From: Argentina anserina
Taxonomy: Eukaryota > Streptophyta > Magnoliopsida > Rosales > Rosaceae
DNA length: 64,000 nucleotides
Direction: 5' to 3'
NCBI RefSeq assembly: GCF_933775445.1
Contig: NC_065872.1
Coordinates: 17,608,001-17,672,000 of the forward strand
Part shown: positions 45,289 to 56,641 of the stretch, piece after piece
How positions within the stretch are numbered: the stretch's first letter is position 1
Layout of the letters: each line of letters begins with the position of its first letter
Translations under genes and position numbers: made by a program
Notes under the pieces: generated by a model
Seen by the model: the letters and a program-made list of their open reading frames with translations, nothing else
Told to the model about the DNA's origin: nothing
Databases searched by the model: none

Positions 45289-46674
45289 TGTAATATCCTG
45301 AAATTTAGTATTTACTATTTAGTACTATAAGATTATATTAACTTAGAATTAATTCAATTTTTCTTCTAATATTTCTCTTTAGAAACCAATGATGCTAAGG
45401 TTCATACTTTCAAATATAGAAAATTTCTTTTTGTAAGTATTAGACCACGATTTGAGTACATTAGCTCATATTCTTGCGTATACTCGATACTTTATAATCG
45501 AGTTTAAGACTAATACCAATAATATTATTTTTATGCATTATATTAGCGTTAGATAGTACAAATATATTGAAAACCTTATGAAAAGAATATACTAAATTCC
45601 TTTACTTTTTTTAGAATAACACATATAAATGTGTTTGTTATATCAACATATATATATATATAAGCTTTATGTCAATATGTTTTGAATCTAGCTGAATTTT
45701 ATATTTTACCCTATCACACTATTTGTTTTTTTTTCTTTGTCAACAACCACCCTAACTAGATAGACCATCACTTAATATTAATTGTTGGTCTCTTAAGTCA
45801 AGAAGGGCAGGTGAGAATTGAATTTTTGTGTTCATTCTTGGCCTATTTATATTTGTGAGCTGCCTCAAGCTTTCTTCATACTTCAAAATCAGAAATCATT
45901 CAAGTCTAAAGTTCCTTTAGTTAATAGAAAACTCAACCAGCCGATGTTCCTCAAGTTAAAATTCTAGTCTTCACTCTTTCTCTCTTAAACAAGTTACTAA
46001 AGTAATAGAATTTTAGGTTGAGGAACATTGGCTGGTTGCGTTTTCTATCAACTAAGGAAACTTTAGAATTGCATGATTTCTGATTTTGAAGTGTGAAGAA
46101 AGCTTGAGACAGCTCACAAATATAAATAGGCAAAAAAGGAACACAAAAGTTCAATTCTCACCTACCCTTCTTGACTTAAGAGACCAATAATTATATTGAG
46201 TGATGACCTAGCTAGTTAGGGTGGTTGTTGACAAAGAAAAAAAACAAATAGTTGGGGTAAAAAATATAAAATTCAGCTAGGTTCAAAACGTATTGACATA
46301 AGGCTTATATATATATATATAACAAACACATTTATATGTGTTATTCTAAAAAAAAAGTAAAGAAATTTAATATATTCTTTTCATAAGGTTTTCAATATAT
46401 TTGCACTATCTAACACTAATATAATGCATAAAAGATAATACTATTAGTATTAGTCTTAAACTCGATCATAAAGTATCGAGTATATGTAAGAATATGAGCT
46501 AACGTACTCAAATCGTGGTCTAATACTTACAAAAACAAATTTTCTATTTTTGAAAGTATGAACCTTAGCATCATTGGTTTCTAAAGAGAAATATTATAAG
46601 AAAAATTGAATTAATTCTAAGTTAATATAACCTTAGAGTACTAAATAGTAAATACTAAATTTCAGAGTATTAAA
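45289..46674. repeat. 1.39 kb near-perfect palindrome of two head-to-head LTR pieces
   Basis: Left arm 45289-45966 and right arm 46006-46674 are inverted copies separated by only 39 bp. Each arm's outer end is an LTR-type terminus: TGTAATATCCTGAAATTTAG at left and, on the minus strand at right, TTTAATACTCTGAAATTTAG. The right end directly follows the minus-strand chromovirus pol end and a purine tract (AAGGTGGATAGAC), as a 3' LTR should. The left arm is thus a second LTR start pointing the other way. No target duplication flanks the pair. Confidence 0.85.
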
Positions 46675-46764
46675 GTCTATCCACCTTAAAAGAAAATTCG
46701 TCCTCGAATTTTACTTACCTTGTTCCATTTGTTCTATGAACAAATGCGGGTATTTCTTTCTCAT

Positions 46765-47380
46765 TTATGATTTTAACTCCCATGAAGCCTCGTTTTCATC
46801 ATGTTGATTCCATTGTATCTTCACCATTGGAATTTCCTTAGTACGGAGCTTTCTTACTTCCTTGCCTAATATGCGAACAAGTGTTTCGTCATATGTGACA
46901 TCCTCCGCGAGTTCTATGGTACTATAGTCTATGACATGAGAATTGTCTGGCTTGTATTCCCGTAACATAAATACATGAAAAACGTTATGCACGTTCGAAA
47001 AATGGTGTGGTAGATCTAGTCGATAGGCTAAATCACCAACTCTTTTTATAATTTGGAAAGGTCCAATAAACCGTGGTGACAACTTGGCAATCTTTTTTCC
47101 AAAACAGACAACGCTTCGCATGGGTGAGACTTTCAACAAGAAACGATCTCCGACATGGAACTCTACATTCCTCCTATGTCGATAGGCATATGTCTTTTGC
47201 CGACTCTGTGCAGCTTTCAAGTGCTCCTTAATCGAAGCTTAACTACATCAAGTTCGGGAAGAACGGCTTCGGCTAATTCAGACCAACATATTGGGTACGA
47301 CATGGTCTCCCATAGAGAGCTTCAAAATGTGTTATCCCTATGCTTGAGTGATAATTGTTGTTTAACTGCATGCCTCTAAA
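46765..47380 (-). pseudogene. chromovirus (Ty3/Gypsy) integrase C-terminus and chromodomain
   Basis: An open 151-codon frame (47220 down to 46765) holds the integrase C-terminal fold (VGDRFLLKVSPMRSVVCFGKK, KLSPRFIGPFQIIKRVG, YRLDLP, VHNVFHVFMLREY) and a chromodomain-like tail (VRKLRTKEIPMVKIQWNQH, EASWE). Chromodomains steer integration to modified histones. Upstream, in a shifted frame, IGITHFEALYGRPCR (about 47350-47300) adds the end of the integrase core. The rest of the element is missing beyond about 47380, so this is a 5'-truncated, frame-shifted relic whose 3' LTR forms the right arm of the palindrome. Confidence 0.85.
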
Positions 47381-48060
47381 TCCGAGACCACTATTATATG
47401 GAAATATGGTTCCCGAATTAGAGGTGACCTTAAAACCAATAAAATTTCCTCGATAAAACTGACAGAAATTTATGTCTAAAAAAAAAAAATACTTTGATTA
47501 GGAAACAAAATCAGAGTTATTTTACAATATATTGGATTTAGAAATACTGAAATTTAGCGAAAATACATGAGTCTCGCATTTATCATCTTGAAATAGTAAT
47601 TGAAGAAAAACCATCATTTTATTTAGTAGATTCATCCAATTCCCCAAACATCTACTGTTACCTGAAAATAAGATTGTATAGCGAGAGTGGTCGATTCGGA
47701 GTGGGTAGTATATCAAATGAAAGAGGTGAGCGAAATTTTTCTAACGGTACCAATTTCGTCAAAATCTATTGCCGGACGAGAAAATTATGACCGAAATTAG
47801 AAGAAGAAAAACAAAATGAGAAAAAAAAACTGTCCAGAAAATAATTTTAAAGTGATTTTTTCTAATTTCCACTTAAATATGATAATTTTTTTTATAATTA
47901 ATTCATAAATATTGTTTTTTTTTCTAATATAAATGAGGAGATATTACATTTTTATAATTTATCCATTTAAATTTAGTATGGTGCAGGCAGGCCGGTCCGG
48001 ACCGAGCCCTAGCTTTGGGTACCTCTATAATAGTATGTATTAGTATTTTTCTTGTGAAAT
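47381..48060. other. no gene seen; LTR-like debris and upstream region of the TTM3-like gene
   Basis: About 47400-47960 resembles chromovirus LTR interior sequence (for example 'cgagagtggtcgattcgg', 'cgaaaattatgacc') but lacks ends. About 47980-48060 is the probable promoter/leader of the TTM3-like gene; I see no clear TATA box. Confidence 0.4.
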
Positions 48061-48317
48061 GCAGGCTCAGAAAGTGAGGGGGTGATATGAAAGATTAGAA
48101 ATGCTGAGACGAAAGCCAACCAAGATTGAACTCAAAATCGAAGACAAAGAAGAACTCGAAGAAGCTCGTCAACGCGCCGCTGCCTCCGCAACCACCACGA
48201 CCGCTGCATCCACCGTCCTCAGCCACCTCGACCGCTCCAGAGACCCCTCCTCCAAAACGCACCGCATCATTGGAAACTAGAAAAAGGCCCAAAATGTCTC
48301 ACATATCCAAAGCCCTC

Positions 48318-48914
48318 ATGGAGGTCGAGGTCAAGATCAGGCTGCCGGACGCCGCCGCCCACGGCAAGGTCACCAGTATTCTAGCGCCGTTCCACCTCGG
48401 TACCCACCGCCAGGAGAATCTCTTCTTCGACGGCTCCAAATCCGAGCTCTCGGTGCGCCGCGCCGTGCTCCGGCTCCGATTCTCCGACCGGAGCCCTCTC
48501 TGCGCCGTGACGCTGAAGGCGAAGGCGGTGCTGGTCGATGGTGTCAGCCGAGTGGAGGAGGACGAGGAGGAGCTGGACCCGGCGGGAGGGCGGGCATGCG
48601 CGGCTGAGCCGGAGAAGCTGATGGCGGCGGAGTCTAGGGTTTTGAGAAGGGTTAGGTAGGAGTTTGGGGTTTTAGGGTTTGTGGGGATGGGAGGGTTTGG
48701 GAATGTGAGGGATGTGTATGATTGGAAAGGGTTGAAATTGGAGGTGGATGAGACTAAGTATGAGTTTGGGACTTGTTATGAGATTGAGTGTGAGAGTGTA
48801 GATCCTGATGGAGCTAAGGATAAGCTGGAGGAGTTGTTGAAGGAAAATGGGGTGAGGTATTCCTACTCCCAAGTGTCCAAGTTTGCCACTTTTCGAGCTG
48901 GGAAGTTGCCTTAG
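48318..48914 (+). pseudogene. TTM3: triphosphate tunnel metalloenzyme (CYTH domain, TTM3-like), one in-frame stop
   Basis: TTM3-type plant proteins are soluble CYTH enzymes that hydrolyse tripolyphosphate in a metal-containing beta-tunnel. The start ATG at 48318 gives MEVEVKIRLPD, placing the family's EXEXK signature (EVEVK) at residues 2-6. Further matches: ENLFFDG, ELSVRRAVLRLRF, AVTLKAK, GVSRVEEDEEEL, then [17 protein letters not shown] and [11 protein letters not shown] at the C-terminus. 199 codons against about 210 in Arabidopsis. A TAG at 48657-48659 interrupts the frame where relatives have Glu (RRVR-E-EFG); everything after it stays in frame to the normal stop. The open frame also extends 64 codons upstream (Pro-rich), probably leader. 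One stop in an otherwise clean gene suggests a recent null, a polymorphism or a sequencing error. Confidence 0.88.
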
Positions 48915-49294
48915 GGATTCAAATGTGGTGAAGTTTTCTGATAGAATGTTGTTTTCTGATGCTTATATCTGAAGAAGATTGTATGAGGTTTTCTTTTGAG
49001 TGCAGTTTGGTGTTGATAAAGATTTCAGATTTGATGCACTCATATGTATTTGAATGGTTAAGGTTTTATCTTTTATGGGATGTTTTTAAAAATCATGTTC
49101 GAACGAGTTGAATGTGTTCAATTCGGGTTTTTGATTTGCGTTTTGGTTTTGATGCAATTGGATGAGCCATAATTGATGTGCTGTGCAGTGGTTGTGGATT
49201 TGAATTTGTACTGATTTAGGCTGGAAAAGGTTTCAGAATTTTAATTTTGTGTTTGTTCCTGCTGATCATGTGAATGGAAGTTATAAAGATACAT
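48915..49294. other. 3' region of the TTM3-like gene; no further gene seen
   Basis: T-rich sequence following the TTM3 stop, likely 3' untranslated region and spacer up to the PheRS fragment. Confidence 0.45.
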
Positions 49295-49775
49295 GGCTAC
49301 ATACTATGTGGCTTGTCAAACCTTTTCCAGGTGCCATACAAGTGTTCATCAGGCAGAGGTACTGAGAAGAGGACACACCCATATTCTTGTAACTGGAGTG
49401 TACCGTACAGAGAAATGTGCTCTTGTTTTTTTCACCAGAAGAGTGGGCATCATCATTCTGCAACTTCTTATGTAGCCGAGGACTTGAATGAAATGTCATG
49501 AGGATCTGGCACGCCACCTATATGGTAAGCTACGAGTGACGGATTTCTGCACTGGGACCTCTATATATTCATGGAGTCCTTTAATTTGTTGTTGTATTAA
49601 AAAGTTAAAAGGTCCCTATTTTACATTTTTTCCTTTGTATATCTTATGTTTATATACTATATTTGAACCTTGGATTTGATAAGATCAATATTTTCAAGTG
49701 CTGCAGAGACGGACTGGGTTGATACGTACTTTCCATTTACTAGTCCATCATTTGAGCTTGAGATGTTCTTTCAGG
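49295..49775 (+). pseudogene. organellar phenylalanyl-tRNA synthetase fragment
   Basis: Organellar PheRS charges tRNA-Phe in plastids and mitochondria. Pieces in order: SRCHTSVHQAEVLRRGHTHILVTGVYR (49327-49410, class II motif 2 region), FSPEEWAS (about 49432, another frame), VAEDLNEM, EDLARHLYG (about 49500-49523, followed by a splice-like donor gtaagc), then WVDTYFPFTSPSFELEMFFQ (49713-49774) ending at a donor gtatgc. Several frame changes and missing residues separate the blocks, and neither the N-terminal part nor the anticodon-binding C-terminus is visible. The kept splice-like borders indicate a genomic fragment. Confidence 0.8.
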
Positions 49776-50755
49776 TATGCTATTGATTCTTTAGAACCTT
49801 AAATTTTATCTGCTTTTTTAATCTCTTATTAAAATTCTGTCAAAGATAGTTATGTTCAAGCTGCAGGTAATCGTACGTAACTTGTAAAATATTAAGAGAC
49901 ATGTGTTATAAACTTATTGCAAACAAGTCTTAAGAATTGCACATATTCAAATTCAAGTAAGACTATCTTCTTTGAAAAAAAAAATGACTGTAAGACAAGA
50001 GAATATAGAACAATCTGCTTGTTGTGGTATCTAAGAGCACTAATATGTGATGAAACTTCATTGGAAACAATTTATGTGAAGTTGTTCGAGAGGTTCTGGA
50101 GACCTAGCTCAGGAAGTATGTGTCTTTTAGTGTTTTGTTTTTTGGTGTAGTCGTTGAATATTATCAATCAAGAGAATATCTAACACCATGTAATTATATT
50201 GATTCTTGTGGAATATATTCACTGCATTACACAAATTTGAAAGTTTCATCAAGTAGTTTGATGTGGGATGCCTGTTCTACAATGTCACTGTCACTTCAGG
50301 ATCCAATATATTTGACGTTTTCTCAACCTTGTCTGCCTAACATATTGCTCCATAATATCTTTAAAAATATGTTAAATTGTTAATTGTGTACCAAGCCATT
50401 GTTGAATTATTCCTAATACTTGCCAATTCGATTTGCTATTCATCAGTTTTATCTGTTTTATATGCAGTTTATTGAAATACCTCTTTTATAATGCCAGCTG
50501 CAACTGAGAAAGTTTCACAAACAAGATGGGAATGACCAGCCACTTTTACAGGATTGGAGATGATGTGAATCGTCACAATTTTCTTTCCTTCTTAGAAGCA
50601 CACAAAACATTACCTCAAACTTGTTTCAAGTGCATATATATGCAGGGTGGTCTTGAGAGTTTCTGGTGCAGTATCCTAATTTGGCAGCTCAAAATAATGT
50701 AAATTCTGAACTTTATTTATAGCTGTTGAGTTTTTGCTTAACAATGTAAGATCCA
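49776..50755. other. no gene seen
   Basis: AT-rich sequence after the PheRS fragment. It could be an intron of that gene, but I find no following exon block. Confidence 0.45.
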
Positions 50756-50764
50756 TTCATTTTT

Positions 50765-51965
50765 GAGTTTTTTTCACCAACAGTCCCTCAACTCTGGTGT
50801 ACCTACCAATGTGATACCTCAACTCTTAATCGTACAAATGTGATACCCAGACTCTAGTATTGCTATCATTGAAGTACTTCCGTTAGTTTTTTTTAACTTT
50901 TCCGTTATCTTGGTGACGTGGCAGTTACGTGAGGCCCACAAAGAGGGTTAAAAGACAAAATTAACCTCATCTAAGAGGAGCAATGTTTTTCCCGCCCTTT
51001 ACCTTGAGAAAGACACCCAACAATTCCAATTTTGGCGCCAATTTTCCCTCCCTACTCCTTAATTTGTGTCTCTTATCTAAACTAAAGAACTACCGCCAAC
51101 CAGTCGACCACAATCTGATAAAACCTAGATCAATCTCATTTTCTATTTTTACCCTAGCACTTGTTAAACTAACAGAATAAATATAAAAATTTATATGGAA
51201 CATCTCATTTCCACAATCTCATAAGAATATAAAAACACATAACTTAACGAAATTCAAATACATGTTTAAGTACCATTAGTTGCCACATTTTATGTTGATC
51301 TGCCATGATTTTTGCTTGTAAGAACTTTTAAGTACCATTAGTACAATGCTTTATCTGCTGGTATTATTCCCTCTGGCTTAACGAAATTCAACTACATGTA
51401 CCATTAGTTCTTACAAGTAAAAATCATGGCAGATCAACATAAAAGGTGGCAACTAATGGTACTTAAACATGTATTTGAATTTCGTTAAGTTATGTGTTTT
51501 TATTCTTATGAGATTGTGGAAATGAGATGTTCCATATAAATTTTTATATTTATTCTGTTAGTTTAACAAGTGCTAGGGTAAAAATAGAAAATGAGATTGA
51601 TCTAGGTTTTATCAGATTGTGGTCGACTGGTTGGCGGTAGTTCTTTAGTTTAGATAAGAGACACAAATTAAGGAGTAGGGAGGGAAAATTGGCGCCAAAA
51701 TTGGAATTGTTGGGTGTCTTTCTCAAGGTAAAGGGCGGGAAAAACATTGCTCCTCTTAGATGAGGTTAATTTTGTCTTTTAACCCTCTTTGTGGGCCTCA
51801 CGTAACTGCCACGTCACCAAGATAACGGAAAAGTTAAAAAAAACTAACGGAAGTACTTCAATGATAGCAATACTAGAGTCTGGGTATCACATTGGTACGA
51901 TTAAGAGTTGAGGTATCACATTGGTAGGTACACCAGAGTTGATGGACTGTTGGTGAAAAAAACTC
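50765..51965. mobile_element. palindromic Mutator-like MITE, 1.2 kb
   Basis: Two inverted arms of about 555 bp (50765-51320 and 51408-51965) are almost identical; a 65-codon open frame is repeated without change on opposite strands (50983-51180 and 51550-51747). Ends are GAGTTTTTTTCACCAACAG and its reverse complement. A perfect 9-bp duplication TTCATTTTT flanks the element (50756-50764, 51966-51974), the length expected for Mutator-like transposition. The short central loop is AT-rich with repeated 'taccattagt'. No transposase. Confidence 0.92.
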
Positions 51966-52269
51966 TTCATTTTTAGCTGTATTTGAGCATATACACACGA
52001 CTTGAAAAATAAACATCAAAATTAAAACCTTTTTGGGATACAAAATGTACCCTCTATGATCACACCAGAAAATTGTGATAAGTGCTAATGTACTATTGAG
52101 GATCTAAAAGATCACCTTATACAAACTTACCTATGGTTCTAGCTAGTATTTATACTGGATCACTATCACATAAATGTGTTTCTTTTAGTTTCTGCAATTC
52201 TTGGCTGGTAAATGGAATAGAGATACTTTTGGTGATTTCTTTAACCATAAAAACCTTTCTGCTTCGCCT

Positions 52270-52560
52270 GTTGGATATGGTTCATCAACAATCTATGGGT
52301 CCTGGTACTGATTCTAACTCCCAGCAAGAACAAAATTTTTGTAATCAAATAGTCTCTAATAGCAGTACAGGAGGCTTTATTTTCAGAGATAGTAACGGTC
52401 ATCCAACCTTGCATATATCTGATGTTTCGATTGTTGAAGCTCTTGCCTTGCCCAAATGCTACTTACTTACATGGTCTTCTAGAAGTCGAAGGGGATTCTA
52501 AAATTCTAATTGATAGTATACAGCCAGAAGATATTAGGAGTAGGAATCTTAGGAGTAGCC
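52270..52560 (+). pseudogene. plant RNase H-like (RVT_3) domain fragment
   Basis: STGGFIFRDSNGHPTL (from about 52360), then in shifted frames a helix-like VEALAL and LEVEGDSKILIDSI (from about 52474) match the start and middle of the RNase H domain found at the C-terminus of plant LINE polyproteins and as stand-alone genes. At least one frameshift. No LINE RT or endonuclease and no poly-A tail were found nearby, so source and strand extent are uncertain. Confidence 0.6.
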
Positions 52561-53430
52561 TATGTATGTTTGACTGTCTTTAAGGACGTTCTTTCCAAAC
52601 ATGTACTAGCTAGTAGAGATAATTCCTTTATAAAAAAAAGCTAGTAGAGATAATATTGCACTTCTTTCTTAAGTTCTTGGTTTCTGGCCAGATCATATTG
52701 AGACCATAAATTAGAGAAACAGTTAGCTGAGACAAATCGTAAGTCGATCAGTTCTAGATAATCTACCTTACCCTTTCCTACTCATTTTGTTCAGTATGAA
52801 ACTACATATCTTACCCGTCGAGCAAGACAAGGCTCTCTTCATAAGAATTAACTGAGCAAGCCTGCACTCCAGAAATCCCTACTGTTTAAAGTCTCCCTCA
52901 CATTGTCAAGCAACACTAACTTACGGCCTATCCGGCCCCCAATACCAAAATCACCAGTCTTCACCACTCCTTAATCACAATACCTCGGTCAGACTTCTTC
53001 TCGGACCTTGAACCATCAATAGCGTTCATGATTTCTCCTCGCTATATACTTACATTACCCAAATAATAACAACAGGATTACCGGGTCTATCTCCAGAAAG
53101 ATACAGAACTTCGATCATAATGTCCAGGTTCTCATCCAAGTTGAAGCTCACGGGCAACAATGTTTCCTTGTCCTAGTAGGATTTTAACTTGCCGCAACAT
53201 TATCACTCCAAATGATTCGCCAGCCACAAAACGTCAAAACAAAGTAGAGAATGTCCATTTTACTCACTATTTCCTTCTCCTACTTGGACTTTTACTGTTC
53301 ACACTTCAAAGTACGTAAAACAACTAGTAACTAAATTCAGTCAATTAATAATTAGGAACTCCCATTTTGGTCCTGAATCTTTTTCCGATGAGGACTTTTA
53401 ACTTCCGTGCTCGTACTTCGATCATAGTTA
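52561..53430. other. intergenic; upstream region of the sucrose-transporter copy
   Basis: No coding similarity. Open frames are short. It leads into the TATA-like box at 53435. Confidence 0.45.
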
Positions 53431-53434
53431 AGGC

Positions 53435-53443
53435 CTATATAAG
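53435..53443 (+). promoter_or_regulatory. TATA-like box before the sucrose-transporter pseudogene
   Basis: CTATATAAG lies about 60-70 bp before the ATG at 53505, a spacing consistent with a short untranslated leader. It suggests this copy derives from a genomic duplication with its promoter. Confidence 0.5.
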
Positions 53444-53927
53444 ACATCTCCTGGTTTTCTCATTTCAAAATCACAAAACTCGAACCCAAAGTTGAGAAAA
53501 GAAAATGGAAATTGAGAGCATGAAACAGTCGTCAAGGCCGGAAAATAAGATGAAGATGATACTGGTGGCATCCATAGTTGCCGGAGTACAATTCAGTAAG
53601 ATGAAGATGATACTGCATGCAGTTATCTTTGCTTACACCCTACGTGCAACAACTGGGCGTCCCACACAAATGGGCCTCCATCGTCTGGCTGTCCGTTCCC
53701 ATTTCCGGTCTAGTGGTGCAACCCATCGTCAGTTACTATAGTGACCCTTGCAGATCTCGTTTTGGCCGCCGCCGGCAATTCATAGCCGCGGGAGTTGCGC
53801 TTGTTGCCTTCGTCATCTTCCTTATTGGATACGCGGCCGACATAGACGTCAGTTGCGGCGATTCCTTGTTGAAACATACGAAACCACGCGCCATCGTCGT
53901 GATTGTGATCGGGTTCTGGATGTTGGT

Positions 53928-54221
53928 AAAGAACAGAGGAAGAATTGATGAATTAATGTACTATACAAGCCTCCATTTATACAGTAGAGTTATGCTATCT
54001 AAGGTAACTACTAATGTGTGATTTACAGATGATTGGAATTGAAACCATATCAATCTAATTGCTAACAATCTGTAATTCTATCTTTGATTGATTGAAGATT
54101 GCTTGCTAACATTCTGGAATCACTGGATTCTTGGAGAGACTGATGGTTTAACATTCTGGAATTACTTGATTCTTGGAGAGATTGATGGTGTTATGAATCT
54201 AGACTATCTTTCTTGTTATCA
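53928..54221 (-). repeat. 3' LTR of Copia B
   Basis: 294 bp. On the minus strand it starts TGATAACAAG directly after the purine tract. It contains a repeated 'acattctggaat…gattcttggagaga' segment, twice, as does its partner. Confidence 0.88.
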
Positions 54222-55167
54222 TTCCCCGCAAGCTAGGAGGACAAGCACAGACTGGAAGCTTGGATACAAGGAACTGAAAACGCTGAGTAGAAAGTCCCTC
54301 TGTAAAGATGTCTATTCTTTGGTCATCAGTAGAGACATAAGAAACTGCTAGTTCTTTTTGGACAACCTTATCTCTCATATAATGGTAATCAACCTCCACA
54401 TGTTTGGTTTTGGAGTGAAAGACCGGATTGGAAGCCAAAGAAATGGAACTGATATTGTCACACCAAATTCTTGGGCATGAGAGGAACACATTGAGATCTC
54501 GAAACAAGATCAAAGCCAAGACAACTCAGCAGCAGTATAAGCAAGTTGCCGGTACTCGGCCTCTGCACTAGACCTGGACACGGTTTTATGTTTCGTTGAG
54601 CTCCAAGAAATAGGGTTTGCAGATAGAACCCACCAGTTGAATGACGGTCATCCAGATCACTGACATAATCTGCATCAGAATAGGCCAACCAATTTGAGTG
54701 TGCCAGGCTGATAGACCAAGCTATAATCAATAGTAGACTTCAAGTATCTAAGAATCCTTTTGACAGCCACCCAATGAACAGTAGTAGGATAGTGCATGAA
54801 TTGACACACTTGATTAACATCATAACATATATCAGGCCTAGTGAGAGTGAGGTACTGTAAAACACCAACAATACTCCGATACTCAGAAGGATCTTCTAAC
54901 TTAACACCATCATAAAGACTAAACTTTTTACCAGATAGAACAGGGGCAATATATAGCCGAGAATCATGAAGCTTGATCTTTTTCAACAAATCCACAATAT
55001 ATTTATGTTGTGTCAAATGAAAATTATCACCAACATAAGCAGTTTCAATACCAAGAACATAATGAAGAGAGCCCAAATCTTTCATGGAAAATAGAGAACT
55101 CAGATTCTGAATGAGTTGGGATATATGAGAAGAGCTGTTACCCGTGATATGTATGTCGTCAACATAC
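54222..55167 (-). pseudogene. Copia B C-terminal RT and RNase H
   Basis: Starts with the RT catalytic motif YVDDIHITG just past the hAT element, then SMKDLGSLHYVLGIE, YRSIVGVLQYLTLTRPDI and VKRILRYLKSTIDYSLVY. After a frame change come RNase H pieces AYSDADYVSDLDDRHSTGGF (54730-54458) and IWCDNISSISLASNPVFHSKTKHVEVDYHYMRD with the terminal ADIFTE-like segment (54519-54230). Ends just before the purine tract and 3' LTR. Confidence 0.87.
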
Positions 55168-55175
55168 ATGAGAAG

Positions 55176-56633
55176 CTATGTAGCACCGACACCGACATCG
55201 ACACCGCGACATTGACACGGTGCGACACCGCGACACGGCAAATTTTAAAAATCTAGATCCCGACACGGCGTCGACACGGTAATTTATATATAATTTAATA
55301 TATATATTAATGTGTAAAATATATATATATATATATATAACCTTACATAATAGTTATAAAATCAAATTAAAGTTCAAAATTCATTCAATTACATTATAAT
55401 TCATAAGAAATAACATAACAATGTCTAAAGCATGTGATAAAAGTGCGAAGTTTAATTGATATTGATTTAGGTTCTAAGGCTCTATAAATTCAATCTATGT
55501 GAGTACTGCAGTGGATTGATGTATAAATCTGCTGAGACACACATAGAGTTTACAAGTTTTTAGGAGAAATAATGCAAACCTACTGCTATCAATTACAGGT
55601 TCCACCAGATGCGGCTCTCCTTTTCTTAAGAATTCCCGAGCATATAGTTCACCTATTAATAAGTAAATCAGGTTATGGTCGAAAAAAAAAGATGGAAACC
55701 ACACAACAAGTTGATATGATGAGACTTGTTATAGTAAAATTAAGTATTCTCACTAGTGTTCTTCTCTTCAAGTCTGATAATGCAGTCTTCTCCTTTGCTT
55801 ATGACTTTCAGTATTCCTTCCCAAACCCATTTGTTCATATCCCATTCATCAGCCCTAAAATAACCTCGATAAACTTAAATTTGCTTCCCATCCAACAGAG
55901 ATGTAATCATGTACAAGTAGTCACAGAAACTGCCAGTGGAAATCTCCGTTTTGTTTGCACATTCTATCACTCCAACTCAACCTCAAGAAACTTATTTCCA
56001 AATCAATTCCCCAAAATCTCGCATAACTAAAACCTAACTCTAAAGCTTCATTTTGAGGCAACCAAGTTGTAGCAGAAGCATTCTACCTTACAAATTAATC
56101 AAATCAACTAACGATAGTTATATACACTGTACAATCTGAAATGACATCAACTTTTCTATTTTGGTGAGTTGAGCAAAACCTGTATAAAGCTGCACTTTTT
56201 CTCGGCGGTATCTGCAAAAAAAAAACAACCTTAGCTTGACATCACAATCAACTTGCCATACACTGATGTGGTCTAACTAATCTAACAAATAAGTTAACTC
56301 CAGAATACTCCAACCTTGGTTCTAAGCTCTTAGATGAGTGTGATTCAAAACTTAAGAGAGCTTTTGCAATGATGATTATCTTCCAAGGTCGATCTGGTTC
56401 AGCAAAACAAAAAGAAATTTTGAAAGTGGGAAAAGTTGCGGCCTCTCCCTGAGGCTTAGGTTTTGTTGTTATTTTTTTAAATTCAAAATAGTGTGACGTG
56501 GCGTGTCGGAAACGTGTCGGTCCGTGTCGGAAGTCAAAATTTCAGACACGCCACGTGGCTTGTCGGACACCGTGTCGGGGCGTGTCGGGTAGTGTCAGAC
56601 ACTTCAACACTTCAGTCTGTCAGTGCTATATAG
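55176..56633. mobile_element. non-autonomous hAT element, 1458 bp, in the Copia B RT
   Basis: Termini CTATGTAGCAC and, reversed, CTATATAGCAC (one mismatch). A perfect 8-bp duplication ATGAGAAG flanks it (55168-55175, 56634-56641), the hAT signature. Both ends carry clusters of CGACACGG/CCGTGTCG: about eight at left (55185-55275) and several at right (56495-56590), likely transposase-binding repeats. The centre has no recognisable transposase; a 152-codon plus frame (55572-56030) matches nothing I know. It interrupts RT immediately before the catalytic YVDD motif. Confidence 0.92.
55317..55338. repeat. (TA)n microsatellite
   Basis: TA run inside the hAT element at 55176-56633. Confidence 0.85.
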
Positions 56634-56641
56634 ATGAGAAG

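Noticed and set aside
45951..46154. 67-codon frame spanning the palindrome centre
   Set aside because: It arises from the inverted LTR arms and has no recognised motif.
50983..51747. Two identical 65-codon frames on opposite strands
   Set aside because: They are the two arms of a palindromic MITE; identity follows from the inverted repeat and is not evidence of a gene.
55572..56030. 152-codon plus frame in the hAT element
   Set aside because: No transposase motif or recognised family; more likely chance in the AT-rich centre of a non-autonomous element.
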